Below are positions 33,930 through 42,951 of a stretch of 64,000 bases of DNA, in pieces. The translations under genes and the position numbers were made by a program. The stretch lies in NCBI RefSeq assembly GCF_018861735.1, contig NZ_JAHLEB010000014.1:36399-100398 (forward strand). The letters run 5' to 3'. The notes beneath the pieces are model-generated. The model saw only the letters and a list, made by a program, of their open reading frames with translations, ran no database searches and had not been told where the DNA came from. Each line of letters opens with the position of its first letter. The stretch's first letter is position 1. This DNA comes from Clostridium lacusfryxellense (GTDB lineage Bacteria > Bacillota > Clostridia > Clostridiales > Clostridiaceae).

Positions 33930-35480
33930 TTACTGCATTATCCTTCTAGCCTTATATTTAGAATAATTAAATTCATACCATGATGTCTCCTCTGATAACT
34001 CTTTTTTTGTAACTTCTATATATCTATTAACCGCATTAGAAATTTCTATATTAGAATCATTTTTTAGCTTCATGATGTCTACTGTAGCGTCATAAGATAA
34101 GCTCTCGAGATATAACATATCAATTTTCTGAGTTTTATAATATCTATCTATGTTTTTTTGAGCAATTATTTTATCTACATTAATGTAATTTAATACTATA
34201 TACATAATCAAAATAGTTATTAATAAAACTTTATTTATCGGCATCCTTCTGTACCATATCCCAACTAATGTTATTGCAAATAACAGAAATAACATAAACA
34301 TAAATATATGCACAAAAATCCTTAAATAAGTAAACCCATAAGTTTGTTCGTACAATGACATTTTATAGTGAGCTGAAAATAGCATATTAATAGTAAATAC
34401 CACAAGTAACGTTAAAAATATATTTGCTACAGCGATTATTGTCTTATTATCCTTCTTAATAAATTTCATGCTGCAGAGCACTATTGTGAAATTAATTATT
34501 GTTACTATAAAGAGTTCAAAAAATCCTTTTCTCGCATATTCTGAGTAAGTGAATCCACTAGGAAGATGATTACTACCTCCATAAAGATAAGTAAACTGTA
34601 CTATTGAAAACAAAAGATATACTACATTAATCATAAAAATAATTGTTAGCAAACTAATTGGCTCCCACTGCCAAATCTTATCAGTTGTTGCACCTTTTTT
34701 ACAATCATATTTAAAGCTCCAAATAAATGAAAATATAACAAAGAACATTATGATAATTATTAACATGTGACTTAAATTTTCCTCAATATTTATAAACTTT
34801 AACCCGCTTGATATATTTACCAAGTAGTACTTAAATACCATATCTGATGATGTCAATAAAAATAAAATTAGAATTAATAATGGTATAGAAATAATTACTC
34901 CTCTTAAAATATTTTTATTTATTGAGTTATTTTCTTTTTTAGTCTTTAATCTTATACGATCTTTAATAATGGCAAATGGTTTCAAAATATTCTCTGGAAT
35001 TGCTATTATAACTCTACTAAATACCTTTTTCATCAATTCTTTATATTCCCATTTTCTCTCGTTATACCTACTTAATACGCAAGTTACAATCGTGAGTATC
35101 AACAACATAACTCCATTAAAATAATTTAAAATAATGTTAGAGTGAATAGAAAAATTAATTGCTATCACTAATGTGGCAATCATCATAATGAACCTAATAT
35201 TATTAATAGACCTAACATTTCTCCTAATACTCCATAAGAAAAGCCCCATAAACATTAAATAAAAAATAGGAATTGAGATCCCCATTTGCTTATCAGTAAA
35301 AAATTGATCATAAATTATTGCTAATATAAATGCTATACCTATTGTGTAGATTTTTTCATTCATGCTAATTTTAGAATCTATTTCTTTAATTTCTTTTATT
35401 CGTTCCTCATATGGTAGTCTTATATTATTTTTTCCAACATTACCATTTTCATTTATCTCTTTCATATAATTTTCCTCCAT
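33930..35480 (-). CDS. DUF4173-like multi-pass membrane protein
   Basis: A 516-residue membrane protein with a cytoplasmic charged N-terminus (about residues 1-40), roughly 12 hydrophobic helices and a soluble C-terminal tail of about 75 residues. The stretch FTYSEYARKGFFELFIVTII (about residues 315-334) is the hallmark of the DUF4173/DUF4153 group. Function is unknown. Two starts are possible: ATG 35480 behind GGAGG, or ATG 35465, whose ribosome binding site GGAGG lies within the first codons. It is followed by the 131-residue membrane protein gene. Confidence 0.75.
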   Translation of the reverse strand: MEENYMKEINENGNVGKNNIRLPYEERIKEIKEIDSKISMNEKIYTIGIAFILAIIYDQFFTDKQMGISIPIFYLMFMGLFLWSIRRNVRSINNIRFIMMIATLVIAINFSIHSNIILNYFNGVMLLILTIVTCVLSRYNERKWEYKELMKKVFSRVIIAIPENILKPFAIIKDRIRLKTKKENNSINKNILRGVIISIPLLILILFLLTSSDMVFKYYLVNISSGLKFINIEENLSHMLIIIIMFFVIFSFIWSFKYDCKKGATTDKIWQWEPISLLTIIFMINVVYLLFSIVQFTYLYGGSNHLPSGFTYSEYARKGFFELFIVTIINFTIVLCSMKFIKKDNKTIIAVANIFLTLLVVFTINMLFSAHYKMSLYEQTYGFTYLRIFVHIFMFMLFLLFAITLVGIWYRRMPINKVLLITILIMYIVLNYINVDKIIAQKNIDRYYKTQKIDMLYLESLSYDATVDIMKLKNDSNIEISNAVNRYIEVTKKELSEETSWYEFNYSKYKARRIMQ

Positions 35481-35838
35481 TTTTAATAACCCTCCAAAAT
35501 TTTAATATTCTTATATTTCTGCAGTAATATTTTCTATAATATATACAATACTACTATATTGTCCATTTATCAATACTTTTTTATTGTTTATCAATATATA
35601 TTTACTTATTACCAATATACATTATCATCAGCGAAATTATATTTTTACAATATATTTAATATTTAACATAATTACTTACATTGATGCTATTAAACAATAT
35701 AAATGTATCTTTTAATAAGGCATTTTGATATAATATTAAAAGATATGATCTTATGAATTAATTATTTTTTGTATATTTGTATTTAGTAAATATTTGTGAG
35801 AGTTTTAAATGTTATTTAGAAAGGATGATTAGATTATA
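35481..35838. promoter_or_regulatory. Divergent AT-rich intergenic region
   Basis: 358 bp separate the leftward DUF4173-like gene from the rightward PAP2 gene. It must hold promoters for both, but I cannot single one out with confidence. No open reading frame, known RNA motif or repeat family is visible. Confidence 0.4.
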
Positions 35839-36417
35839 ATGCTTAATTATTTAGCAACTTCTATGAATTGGGGATGGGATAAATTCTTTATTACTTTATC
35901 GATATCATCAGACCCTACTTATCAAATTTTAATAACCTTATTTGTATTTGTTATATTATATCTTTTGAATAATAAATTGGAAGCAATTTGCTCAGTATTT
36001 AATATTGGGTTTACCGGGCTTACTAACTTAATTCTTAAAAATACAGTAAAAAGATATAGACCACTAGAACCAAGATTAATGGAAGCTCATGGCTACGGTT
36101 TTCCTAGCGGACATTCCTCTATTTCAACAGCTATTGGCATTGTCCTTATTTATTTTATAATTAAGAGAATAAAGAATAAAAAAATTGCATATTTGCTAAG
36201 TGGACTAATAATTACGTATCTAGTTCTTGTAGGAATTAGTAGGGTTTATGTTGGTGCTCACTATCCAACAGATGTCTTTGGTGGTTGGTTTATTGCTGCA
36301 GTATGGTCTTATATTTCCATTGTTTTATACAAACTTTGTATTCGAAAAGGTGTAGATAAATTTTTGGATAAATATTTTACAATCAAACTTAATATATTTA
36401 AAAAAGACATCAGATAA
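35839..36417 (+). CDS. PAP2-family phosphatase (undecaprenyl-pyrophosphatase-like)
   Basis: A 192-residue membrane phosphatase with about five helices. All three PAP2 motifs are present: KRYRPLEP (about 72-79), YGFPSGHSSIS (about 87-97, first catalytic His) and SRVYVGAHYPTDVFGGW (about 134-150, second His and Asp). It likely dephosphorylates an isoprenoid or lipid phosphate at the outer membrane face. Single gene, ending in a terminator shared with thiI. Confidence 0.9.
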   Translation: MLNYLATSMNWGWDKFFITLSISSDPTYQILITLFVFVILYLLNNKLEAICSVFNIGFTGLTNLILKNTVKRYRPLEPRLMEAHGYGFPSGHSSISTAIGIVLIYFIIKRIKNKKIAYLLSGLIITYLVLVGISRVYVGAHYPTDVFGGWFIAAVWSYISIVLYKLCIRKGVDKFLDKYFTIKLNIFKKDIR

Positions 36418-36447
36418 GTAAATTACTTATCTGATGTCTTTTTTATA
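36400..36447. terminator. Bidirectional terminator between PAP2 gene and thiI
   Basis: A perfect inverted repeat (AAAAGACATCAGATAAGTAA / TTACTTATCTGATGTCTTTT, 36403-36442) is flanked by A and T runs between convergent genes; the PAP2 stop lies inside it. Confidence 0.92.
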
Positions 36448-36467
36448 TTATTAATTAGGTTATATCT

Positions 36468-37610
36468 TTATCTATAAATTTCCATATCTTCAATAGCCTT
36501 TTCAACTAATTTATCAATATCTAAAACTGATTCAGACTTAATTATCTCAACTAACCTTGGTTTTGTTTTGGGATGTTTAGGTACAAAAATAGTACAACAA
36601 TCCTCATAAGGTAAAATAGAGGTTTCATAAGTATCTATTTTCCTTGAAACATCGATAATATCTACCTTATCCATAGCAATAAGTGGTCTAAACACTGGTC
36701 TATCAGAAACATCATCACTTACTACAAGACCTTCCATAGTTTGGCTAGCTACTTGACCAATGCTTTCCCCAGTAGTTACTGAATTGATACCATATTTTTC
36801 AGCTAGTGCACAAGCAAGTCTCATCATAAATCTTCTCATAATTATTGTTAATTCATCTTCTCTACACTTTTCTATAATTTGCATTTGAATTTCAGTGAAA
36901 GGTACTACGTATAATGTTAATTTTCCGGTATATTCTTTTAATATGTTTGTTAATTGCTTAACCTTATCTTTTGCACGCTCACTAGTATACGGATGGCTAT
37001 GATAATAAACTGCATGCAGTTCTACTCCACGTCTTGCCATCATATAACCTGCAACAGGTGAATCTATACCTCCTGATAACATAAGCATAGTGCTTCCATT
37101 CATTCCATATGGTAATCCTCGAACTGCTGGTATTCTTTTAGAATAGATATACGCCATATTTCTTATTTCAATATTTATAACACACTCTGGGTTATGTACA
37201 TCTACAGTAATACTATCATTGTTTCGTAATATATGTCCCCCTACTTTTCTACTTACATCCATTGAACCCGGTGTAAAGTTTTTGTTCGCCCTGTTAGTTT
37301 CAACTTTAAAAGTTTTAGCAGGATTTCCGTCAAGCTCTAAAAGTGCCTGATTTTCAATATTTTCTAACGTTGCCTCAACCTGAGTAACTTCACAAAGCTC
37401 CATTACTCCAAAAACATTTTTAACTTTATCTATAATTTTGTCCATCACGTCTGAGGATATAAACCATCTTCCTTGATCTTCAACAAACTCATAATCCAAG
37501 TCTTTGATAGAATTTTTTATATTGTCTTTAAGTTTTTTCTCAAATTTACCTCTGTTGAGCCCTTTTAAAAATATTTCCGGGGCAAATTTTACAAGTATCA
37601 ATTTTTTCAT
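36468..37610 (-). CDS. thiI: tRNA 4-thiouridine synthetase (tRNA sulfurtransferase)
   Basis: A 380-residue enzyme making 4-thiouridine in tRNA; it can also donate sulfur for thiamine synthesis. Domains: NFLD at the N-terminus (MKKLILVKFAPEIFLKGLNR), THUMP (about 60-165) and the PP-loop ATPase with SGGIDSPVAGYMMARRG (about 182-198). The conserved CTIFVPKHPKTKP with its preceding Cys pair lies near the end. The rhodanese domain of E. coli ThiI is absent, as is normal in Firmicutes. It lies 65 bp after a cysteine desulfurase gene, its expected sulfur donor. Confidence 0.95.
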   Translation of the reverse strand: MKKLILVKFAPEIFLKGLNRGKFEKKLKDNIKNSIKDLDYEFVEDQGRWFISSDVMDKIIDKVKNVFGVMELCEVTQVEATLENIENQALLELDGNPAKTFKVETNRANKNFTPGSMDVSRKVGGHILRNNDSITVDVHNPECVINIEIRNMAYIYSKRIPAVRGLPYGMNGSTMLMLSGGIDSPVAGYMMARRGVELHAVYYHSHPYTSERAKDKVKQLTNILKEYTGKLTLYVVPFTEIQMQIIEKCREDELTIIMRRFMMRLACALAEKYGINSVTTGESIGQVASQTMEGLVVSDDVSDRPVFRPLIAMDKVDIIDVSRKIDTYETSILPYEDCCTIFVPKHPKTKPRLVEIIKSESVLDIDKLVEKAIEDMEIYR

Positions 37611-37675
37611 ATTCTCGTACTCCTCCGCTATCTTATAATATATAATCTATAATCTACATCCTTGGTAGTTATGTA

Positions 37676-38818
37676 TTACCTTTTATTTAGCTTTCTCAAA
37701 AATTTTAATATTTTATTCAATTCGATTATAACATAGTCTACCTCATCCTTATTATTATATTCGGAAAAACTAAAACGTACAGTTCCACTTTGCTCTTCTA
37801 TTGTTCTTCCAATCGCACTTAGTATTTCACTACTTTTATGGCTTTTAGAGGAACATGCAGAACCTGTGGAAACATATATCCCTTTATCTTCTAAAGAATG
37901 GAGCAGCACTTCTCCTTTTACTCCTTTAAACGATACACTCAAAATATATGGTGTAAAATTATCACCAAGTTTACTATTAACTATTACATCTTCTACTTTA
38001 GAGAGACCCTCTATAAAATATTTTTTTACATCTAGGACTTTATTATAATTTTCTAAACTGTTTTTACATACAATTTCAGCCGCAGTTTCAAATCCAACTA
38101 TACATGGAAGATTCTCTGTGCCCGATCTTAAGTTTCTTTCTTGACCTCCGCCACTTATTAAACATTTAGGTATAAGTCCTTTCCTTATGTATGCAAATCC
38201 AATTCCACGAGGTCCATGTATTTTGTGTCCACTAGTAGATAATAAATCAATATTACACTTTTGTACATCTATAGGAAGTTTTCCATAACTTTGCACCGCG
38301 TCTACATGGAATTTAACCCTACTACTTTTCTCTTTAATTAATTTTCCTATAAGCTGGATATCCTGAACTACACCAATTTCATTATTAACGTGCATTACGC
38401 TAACAATTTGAGTATCACGAGTTATACTATTAATAAGCCTTTCGACGTCTATTCTGCCACAGTTATCTACATCAATATAAGTAACCTTTACTCCTAATTC
38501 TTCTAAGGCCTTAAATGTATTTAATACACTTGGATGTTCTATTGTAGTAGTTATTATATCTGAACCAATTTTTGCGAATCCCTTTATAAGAAAATTATTA
38601 CTTTCACTGCCTCCTGATGTAAATATTATTTCCTCACTACTAGCATTTATACTTTTAGCAATATTTACTCTCGCGCTTCTAATTTTCTTCTCTGCTTTAA
38701 ACCCTAACCCATGAGCTGACGACGGATTAGCATAATAATCCCTCATAGCACTACTCGTAGCCTCAATAACTTCCTCATAAGGCTTTGTAGTTGCACTGTT
38801 ATCTAAATATATTTCCAT
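37676..38818 (-). CDS. Cysteine desulfurase (NifS/IscS-like), partner of ThiI
   Basis: A 380-residue PLP enzyme that transfers persulfide sulfur from cysteine. Marks are YLDNSATTKPYEEV at the start, FTSGGSESNNFLIKG, HVDAVQSYGKLPID, the PLP-lysine region STSGHKIHGPRG (Lys near residue 199), SGGGQERNLRSGTEN and the catalytic loop STGSACSSKSHKSS (Cys near residue 323). Complete. In one operon with thiI, matching the NifZ-ThiI arrangement of Firmicutes. Confidence 0.94.
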   Translation of the reverse strand: MEIYLDNSATTKPYEEVIEATSSAMRDYYANPSSAHGLGFKAEKKIRSARVNIAKSINASSEEIIFTSGGSESNNFLIKGFAKIGSDIITTTIEHPSVLNTFKALEELGVKVTYIDVDNCGRIDVERLINSITRDTQIVSVMHVNNEIGVVQDIQLIGKLIKEKSSRVKFHVDAVQSYGKLPIDVQKCNIDLLSTSGHKIHGPRGIGFAYIRKGLIPKCLISGGGQERNLRSGTENLPCIVGFETAAEIVCKNSLENYNKVLDVKKYFIEGLSKVEDVIVNSKLGDNFTPYILSVSFKGVKGEVLLHSLEDKGIYVSTGSACSSKSHKSSEILSAIGRTIEEQSGTVRFSFSEYNNKDEVDYVIIELNKILKFLRKLNKR

Positions 38819-39114
38819 GTTTTTATATCTCTCCTCGTTAAAAATCCACTAAAATACCTAGATTAATTCTTAGTATTTTACTCTACATTATTTAATTATA
38901 AATATGTTACAAATCAATGTCAATCAATTAAAAAGAAAGTATTTATAACTTCTTTTATAATGTCAAAACTATGCATACTATACACTATTATATATAATTT
39001 AGGTTAATACTTGCTTTTATGGTAAAATAAATTTAATGAATAATATGGTTTATATCCATTCATATTATTATAATTTTACTAAATTTAAGAATTATTTATA
39101 AGGGGGCTGAATCC

Positions 39115-40182
39115 ATGAAAAAAAACATTAAGAATGTAAGCGTTTATGAGCTAAAACCAAACATGATTTTAGCGAAAGACTTAATAATAAATAGTATAAC
39201 CTTAGTAGCAAAAGAAATTTCACTAAATGAATCAATGATTAAAAAAATATTAGAATTCTACCCAAATGACAATTTATATATATATGCAAGTGAAGAGGAA
39301 ACGTTACTGCCTACCTCACAAAATTTGAACGTACATAGTTTAATACAAACTGAAAATTTACTCAATTATTTTTCTAAACAAATAAGCAATTTTTTAGATA
39401 ACATTGATAAAAATTCTAAGCTAAATCTAACAGCTATAAGAACTATGTCTAAAGACCTTTTAGATAATCAAAATGATTATGGTTCACTTTTAAAGAGCAT
39501 AACTAAATCCAGAACTATAGATGAATATCTTGTACGACATTGCGTTAATGTCGCTTTTCTTAGTTCTATGCTAGGCAAGTGGCTTAATCTTTCTAACAAA
39601 GATTTAACACTTTTGACATATGCAGCCTTTCTCCATGACATTGGTAAAACTATGATTAACCCAAAGATATTAAATAAGCCTGCAAAACTTACAAAATCAG
39701 AATTTGAAGAAATAAAAAAACATTCAGTCTACTCATATGAACTTGTGCGAACTATCCCCTATTTGGATGAGTCTGTTAGTTCGGGTGTTCTTATGCATCA
39801 CGAACGACTAGATGGTTCAGGTTATCCTCTACATTTAAAGGAAGATAAAATTAGTGCTTTTGCAAAAATAATAGGAATTACTGATACGTTTGATGCTATG
39901 ACATCTGACAAAGTGTATAGAAAAAAACAATGCCCCTTGAAGGTGCTGGAGATTATGCAACGTGATTATATGGCTTTATTTGATTATCATTATCTTAGTC
40001 TTTTTATAGATAAAATGGCGAATTACTACACTGGAGAAATAGTAAAACTAAGTAATGGAAAATTCGGTACAATAATAAAAATAGATATAAATAATATTTC
40101 AAGCCCTCTTGTATCTATCGACTCAACCTTTGTAGATTTAAACACTGAAAAGGATATATATATCCTTGATCTTAAAGCTTAG
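39115..40182 (+). CDS. HD-GYP domain protein (probable cyclic-di-GMP phosphodiesterase)
   Basis: A 355-residue protein. Residues 1-125 form an N-terminal domain of the type often found before HD-GYP units. The HD-GYP domain (about 125-300) has HDIGK near residue 174, KHSVYSYELV, MHHERLDGSGYP near 224-235, and ITDTFDAMTSDKVYRK. All metal-binding and GYP residues appear intact, so hydrolysis of c-di-GMP is likely. The C-terminus is a short beta domain. Single gene behind AAGGGGGC, ended by a shared terminator. Confidence 0.9.
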   Translation: MKKNIKNVSVYELKPNMILAKDLIINSITLVAKEISLNESMIKKILEFYPNDNLYIYASEEETLLPTSQNLNVHSLIQTENLLNYFSKQISNFLDNIDKNSKLNLTAIRTMSKDLLDNQNDYGSLLKSITKSRTIDEYLVRHCVNVAFLSSMLGKWLNLSNKDLTLLTYAAFLHDIGKTMINPKILNKPAKLTKSEFEEIKKHSVYSYELVRTIPYLDESVSSGVLMHHERLDGSGYPLHLKEDKISAFAKIIGITDTFDAMTSDKVYRKKQCPLKVLEIMQRDYMALFDYHYLSLFIDKMANYYTGEIVKLSNGKFGTIIKIDINNISSPLVSIDSTFVDLNTEKDIYILDLKA

Positions 40183-40218
40183 TAAAAACAGATGCTAACT
40201 GTTATTTCTTGAAAATCA

Positions 40219-40260
40219 AAAAAATATAAAGAACCGAACCGGAAGGTTCTTTATATTTCA
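40219..40260. terminator. Bidirectional terminator
   Basis: A perfect 13-bp stem (AATATAAAGAACC / GGTTCTTTATATT, 40223-40257) lies between the convergent HD-GYP and phosphoesterase genes; the phosphoesterase stop is within it. Confidence 0.88.
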
Positions 40261-40847
40261 ATAATATGATATTTGAAAGCATTTATAAGGGTAGTTGAGT
40301 TATACGTCATCGTTCTTTCGCCTTTTCCATATTGTAAATGCTGGTGACCATAAAAAAAATATTTTGGAGAATATTTATTTAAAATATCTATAAACACATC
40401 AAATCCCTTATGGCAACGATCTTCTCCATCCCCCATACCCTTTGCTGGTGAGTGTGTAACTAATATATCTATTCCTTTATTTCTCCATAAACTAAATCTT
40501 AGTTTATTAACTCTTTTTTTCATACCTCTTTGGGAATATTGAAAAGTACCTTTACTATAATCAACAGACCCCCCAAGCCCTAATATCCTTATATTCTTAT
40601 AAACTATAATTTTATCATCAATAGGTATACATCCACCTGGAGGTTTTTCTAAATACGCTCCGTCATGATTACCATTAACGTATATTACGGGTGCTTTAAT
40701 CATGTCAGCTAGATATTCTAAATAATCAGCTTTTAAGTCTCCACATGAAATCACAAGCTCAATATCTTTAAATCTTTCACAATCAAAATGTTCCCAAATA
40801 TAATCATCTTCAACATCTGAAACTAGTAAAACTTTAACGTGAACCAC
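40251..40847 (-). CDS. Calcineurin-like metallophosphoesterase
   Basis: A 198-residue phosphoesterase. Motifs: LLVSDVEDD near the start (Asp metal ligand; the usual Asp-His pair reads DV), ISCGDLKADY (GD motif), YVNGNHDGAY (GNHD motif), LVTHSPAKG and YGHQHLQYG. The listed start is GTG 40847, but it lies inside AGGTGG. Homologues normally begin MKVLLVSD, which would put the start at a GTT codon three codons later, correctly spaced from AGGTGG. It follows the BMP-like gene by 20 bp and is probably co-transcribed with it. Substrate unknown. Confidence 0.85.
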   Translation of the reverse strand: MVHVKVLLVSDVEDDYIWEHFDCERFKDIELVISCGDLKADYLEYLADMIKAPVIYVNGNHDGAYLEKPPGGCIPIDDKIIVYKNIRILGLGGSVDYSKGTFQYSQRGMKKRVNKLRFSLWRNKGIDILVTHSPAKGMGDGEDRCHKGFDVFIDILNKYSPKYFFYGHQHLQYGKGERTMTYNSTTLINAFKYHIIEI

Positions 40848-40867
40848 CTACTTTTCATTAGCATATT

Positions 40868-42784
40868 TTATTCTATGACCGGAAGTTTTCCTACCACATT
40901 ATCTACAAACCAATCCATATATAACATATCTTCATAGTTTGCGATATCGCCATCCTTTATCATAAGTTGACCCTCGGTATCATATATCGGACCAACAAAA
41001 GTATGAAATCTATTTTCAATAATTAATTCTCGCATTATGTCTACTAATTTTTGAGTTTGAATTGGAACATTATGTTTAGAATATATAATATCCACAAGGC
41101 CCGAGTCCATCCCCCACCAAAAGCTTACACGTTTAGATTCAGTACTAAATATACCTTTAAAGCTACCATTTACAATATTTCTAAGTATTTTCTCGTAAAA
41201 CTGTCCCCAATCCCATGTAATTAAACCATAATTCACTTCAGGTATCCATTTTTTCTCTTTTTCATTGTATCCTAAAGAATATAGACCAAAGTCTCTTGAT
41301 CCCTTACCTAAAGCTATTAAGTCGTTTTGCATTATAAGATCTGCGCCACTCCTTTGAAGTTCTTGAATTAATTCTTTTGAATGATTAATATCACCAGCTT
41401 CATTCAGCCATGAAATCACAACTTTTGCATTAGGATTCACAGTTTTAACCCCTAATGCAAAAGCATTAATTCCTGTTATAATCTCCGTCTCATTATAAAC
41501 ATCTATATAACCTATAACTCCTGATTTTGTAATAGCTCCAGCAATAAGCCCAAGTAGAAATCTTGGTTCATGAGAGCGTCCAAAATAGGTACTTACGTTT
41601 CTAAACGCCTTTACTGGAGAGCAATTAAAAAACTTAATATTTTCGTACTTTAAAGCTGCTCTCAAAGTTACATTAAGATAAGATGGAGATGTAGTAAAAA
41701 TTATATCATAACCCTGGTTGCAAAATTCACTTAACCTTTCATAACTGTCATCACTATCACTTTGAAAATTATCCATAACGAATGTTTCAATTTCACTACT
41801 TAATTCTTGCTGTGCATACAACCTACCTAGATTTTGAACATAACTCCATCCTGATGTATCTATAGTCTTTTCAAAAATAAAAGCCACTTTTATCTTTTTA
41901 GGTGGAGCTACTAAATTTGTAAATGATGTTATAACATTTTTCTTATGAACATCAAATGGCTGAGTTTGAATATCTACTGCATTATTTTTAGAAAGTATAC
42001 GAAGTTCTACTAAAAACTTGTTGACTCTAGATTTTCTTTTTGTTTCATCAAATTCATCTGATATACCATAAATTTCTATATATTGTAGAAAAGCATCACC
42101 AGTGGTAATATCTAATTTATCTCCACCAAGTTCATAGAATACATTTCTAAATGGTGTATACACATTTTTTATAAAATGCACATATTTGTTTGCAAACCAG
42201 TAAAGTTTTGGATTATATCCATCTAAATACTTATCTAGTCGCGCGAAGCTACCTTCCTTCGAAAACCAAATCTCATTTATACTTGTCTTACTGTTAAAAC
42301 TTAAAAATTCATAATAAATTATGTTTTTTAAATCGTTATCATCCTTTTTAGGAACCAGCCTAGTAACTTCTCCATCTATTGCATAAGCATCTACATATTT
42401 TAGTACACTTACCCGCTTATTTCCCTCCATAACATAAAATTCATTCATATACTCATAAATTTTAATAGGGTCAGTTATCCCATCAATAATATGATGAGCA
42501 TAGACTGCTTGCCATTTCAATGCAAATTCACTGTCATCGCTGGCTATTGGGAGAAAGTTCATTGCAAAATCTCTACTTCTTGTATAAAAATAAGTTCCTT
42601 TTATTTTTTTTAATGGAATGCCTTTAGTTCCCATTGGCAATTCTGCTACGATGTCTATTTTCTTTAAAATACTATCTAAGGATGATATATGGCCGCTTGC
42701 CCCTTTTGATGTGTCCGCTAAATATCTAGCTTTACCTAACTTACTAGCCTTCTTATATTCTTCAACAGCTGAAAAATCATTCAT
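40868..42784 (-). CDS. Cytoplasmic BMP-type binding protein with ParB-like N-terminal module
   Basis: A 638-residue protein with no signal peptide or lipobox. The C-terminal part (about residues 300-600) resembles the BMP/PnrA family of nucleoside-binding proteins (KVAFIFEKTIDTSGWSYVQN, GYDIIFTTSPSYLN, GLIAGAITKSGVIGYIDVYN, INAFALGVKTVNPNAKVVIS). These are normally exported lipoproteins. The N-terminal 300 residues contain FYVMEGNKRVSVLKYVDA near residues 121-138, like the ParB/Srx-fold core. A sensor role in the cytosol is more plausible than transport; this is inference. The ATG at 42784 follows GAGGAG. Confidence 0.8.
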   Translation of the reverse strand: MNDFSAVEEYKKASKLGKARYLADTSKGASGHISSLDSILKKIDIVAELPMGTKGIPLKKIKGTYFYTRSRDFAMNFLPIASDDSEFALKWQAVYAHHIIDGITDPIKIYEYMNEFYVMEGNKRVSVLKYVDAYAIDGEVTRLVPKKDDNDLKNIIYYEFLSFNSKTSINEIWFSKEGSFARLDKYLDGYNPKLYWFANKYVHFIKNVYTPFRNVFYELGGDKLDITTGDAFLQYIEIYGISDEFDETKRKSRVNKFLVELRILSKNNAVDIQTQPFDVHKKNVITSFTNLVAPPKKIKVAFIFEKTIDTSGWSYVQNLGRLYAQQELSSEIETFVMDNFQSDSDDSYERLSEFCNQGYDIIFTTSPSYLNVTLRAALKYENIKFFNCSPVKAFRNVSTYFGRSHEPRFLLGLIAGAITKSGVIGYIDVYNETEIITGINAFALGVKTVNPNAKVVISWLNEAGDINHSKELIQELQRSGADLIMQNDLIALGKGSRDFGLYSLGYNEKEKKWIPEVNYGLITWDWGQFYEKILRNIVNGSFKGIFSTESKRVSFWWGMDSGLVDIIYSKHNVPIQTQKLVDIMRELIIENRFHTFVGPIYDTEGQLMIKDGDIANYEDMLYMDWFVDNVVGKLPVIE

Positions 42785-42951
42785 ACACTCACTCCTCAGT
42801 TTTTAGCTATTAATAACTTTTACCACAATAACCTATTATTGTGAATATTCTTATATCTATTATAATATACCAAAGTTTATTTTACCAACATTTTATAATC
42901 TAATATAATGTTATACTATATATATAATAAAATGGATTAGAGGCGACCTAC

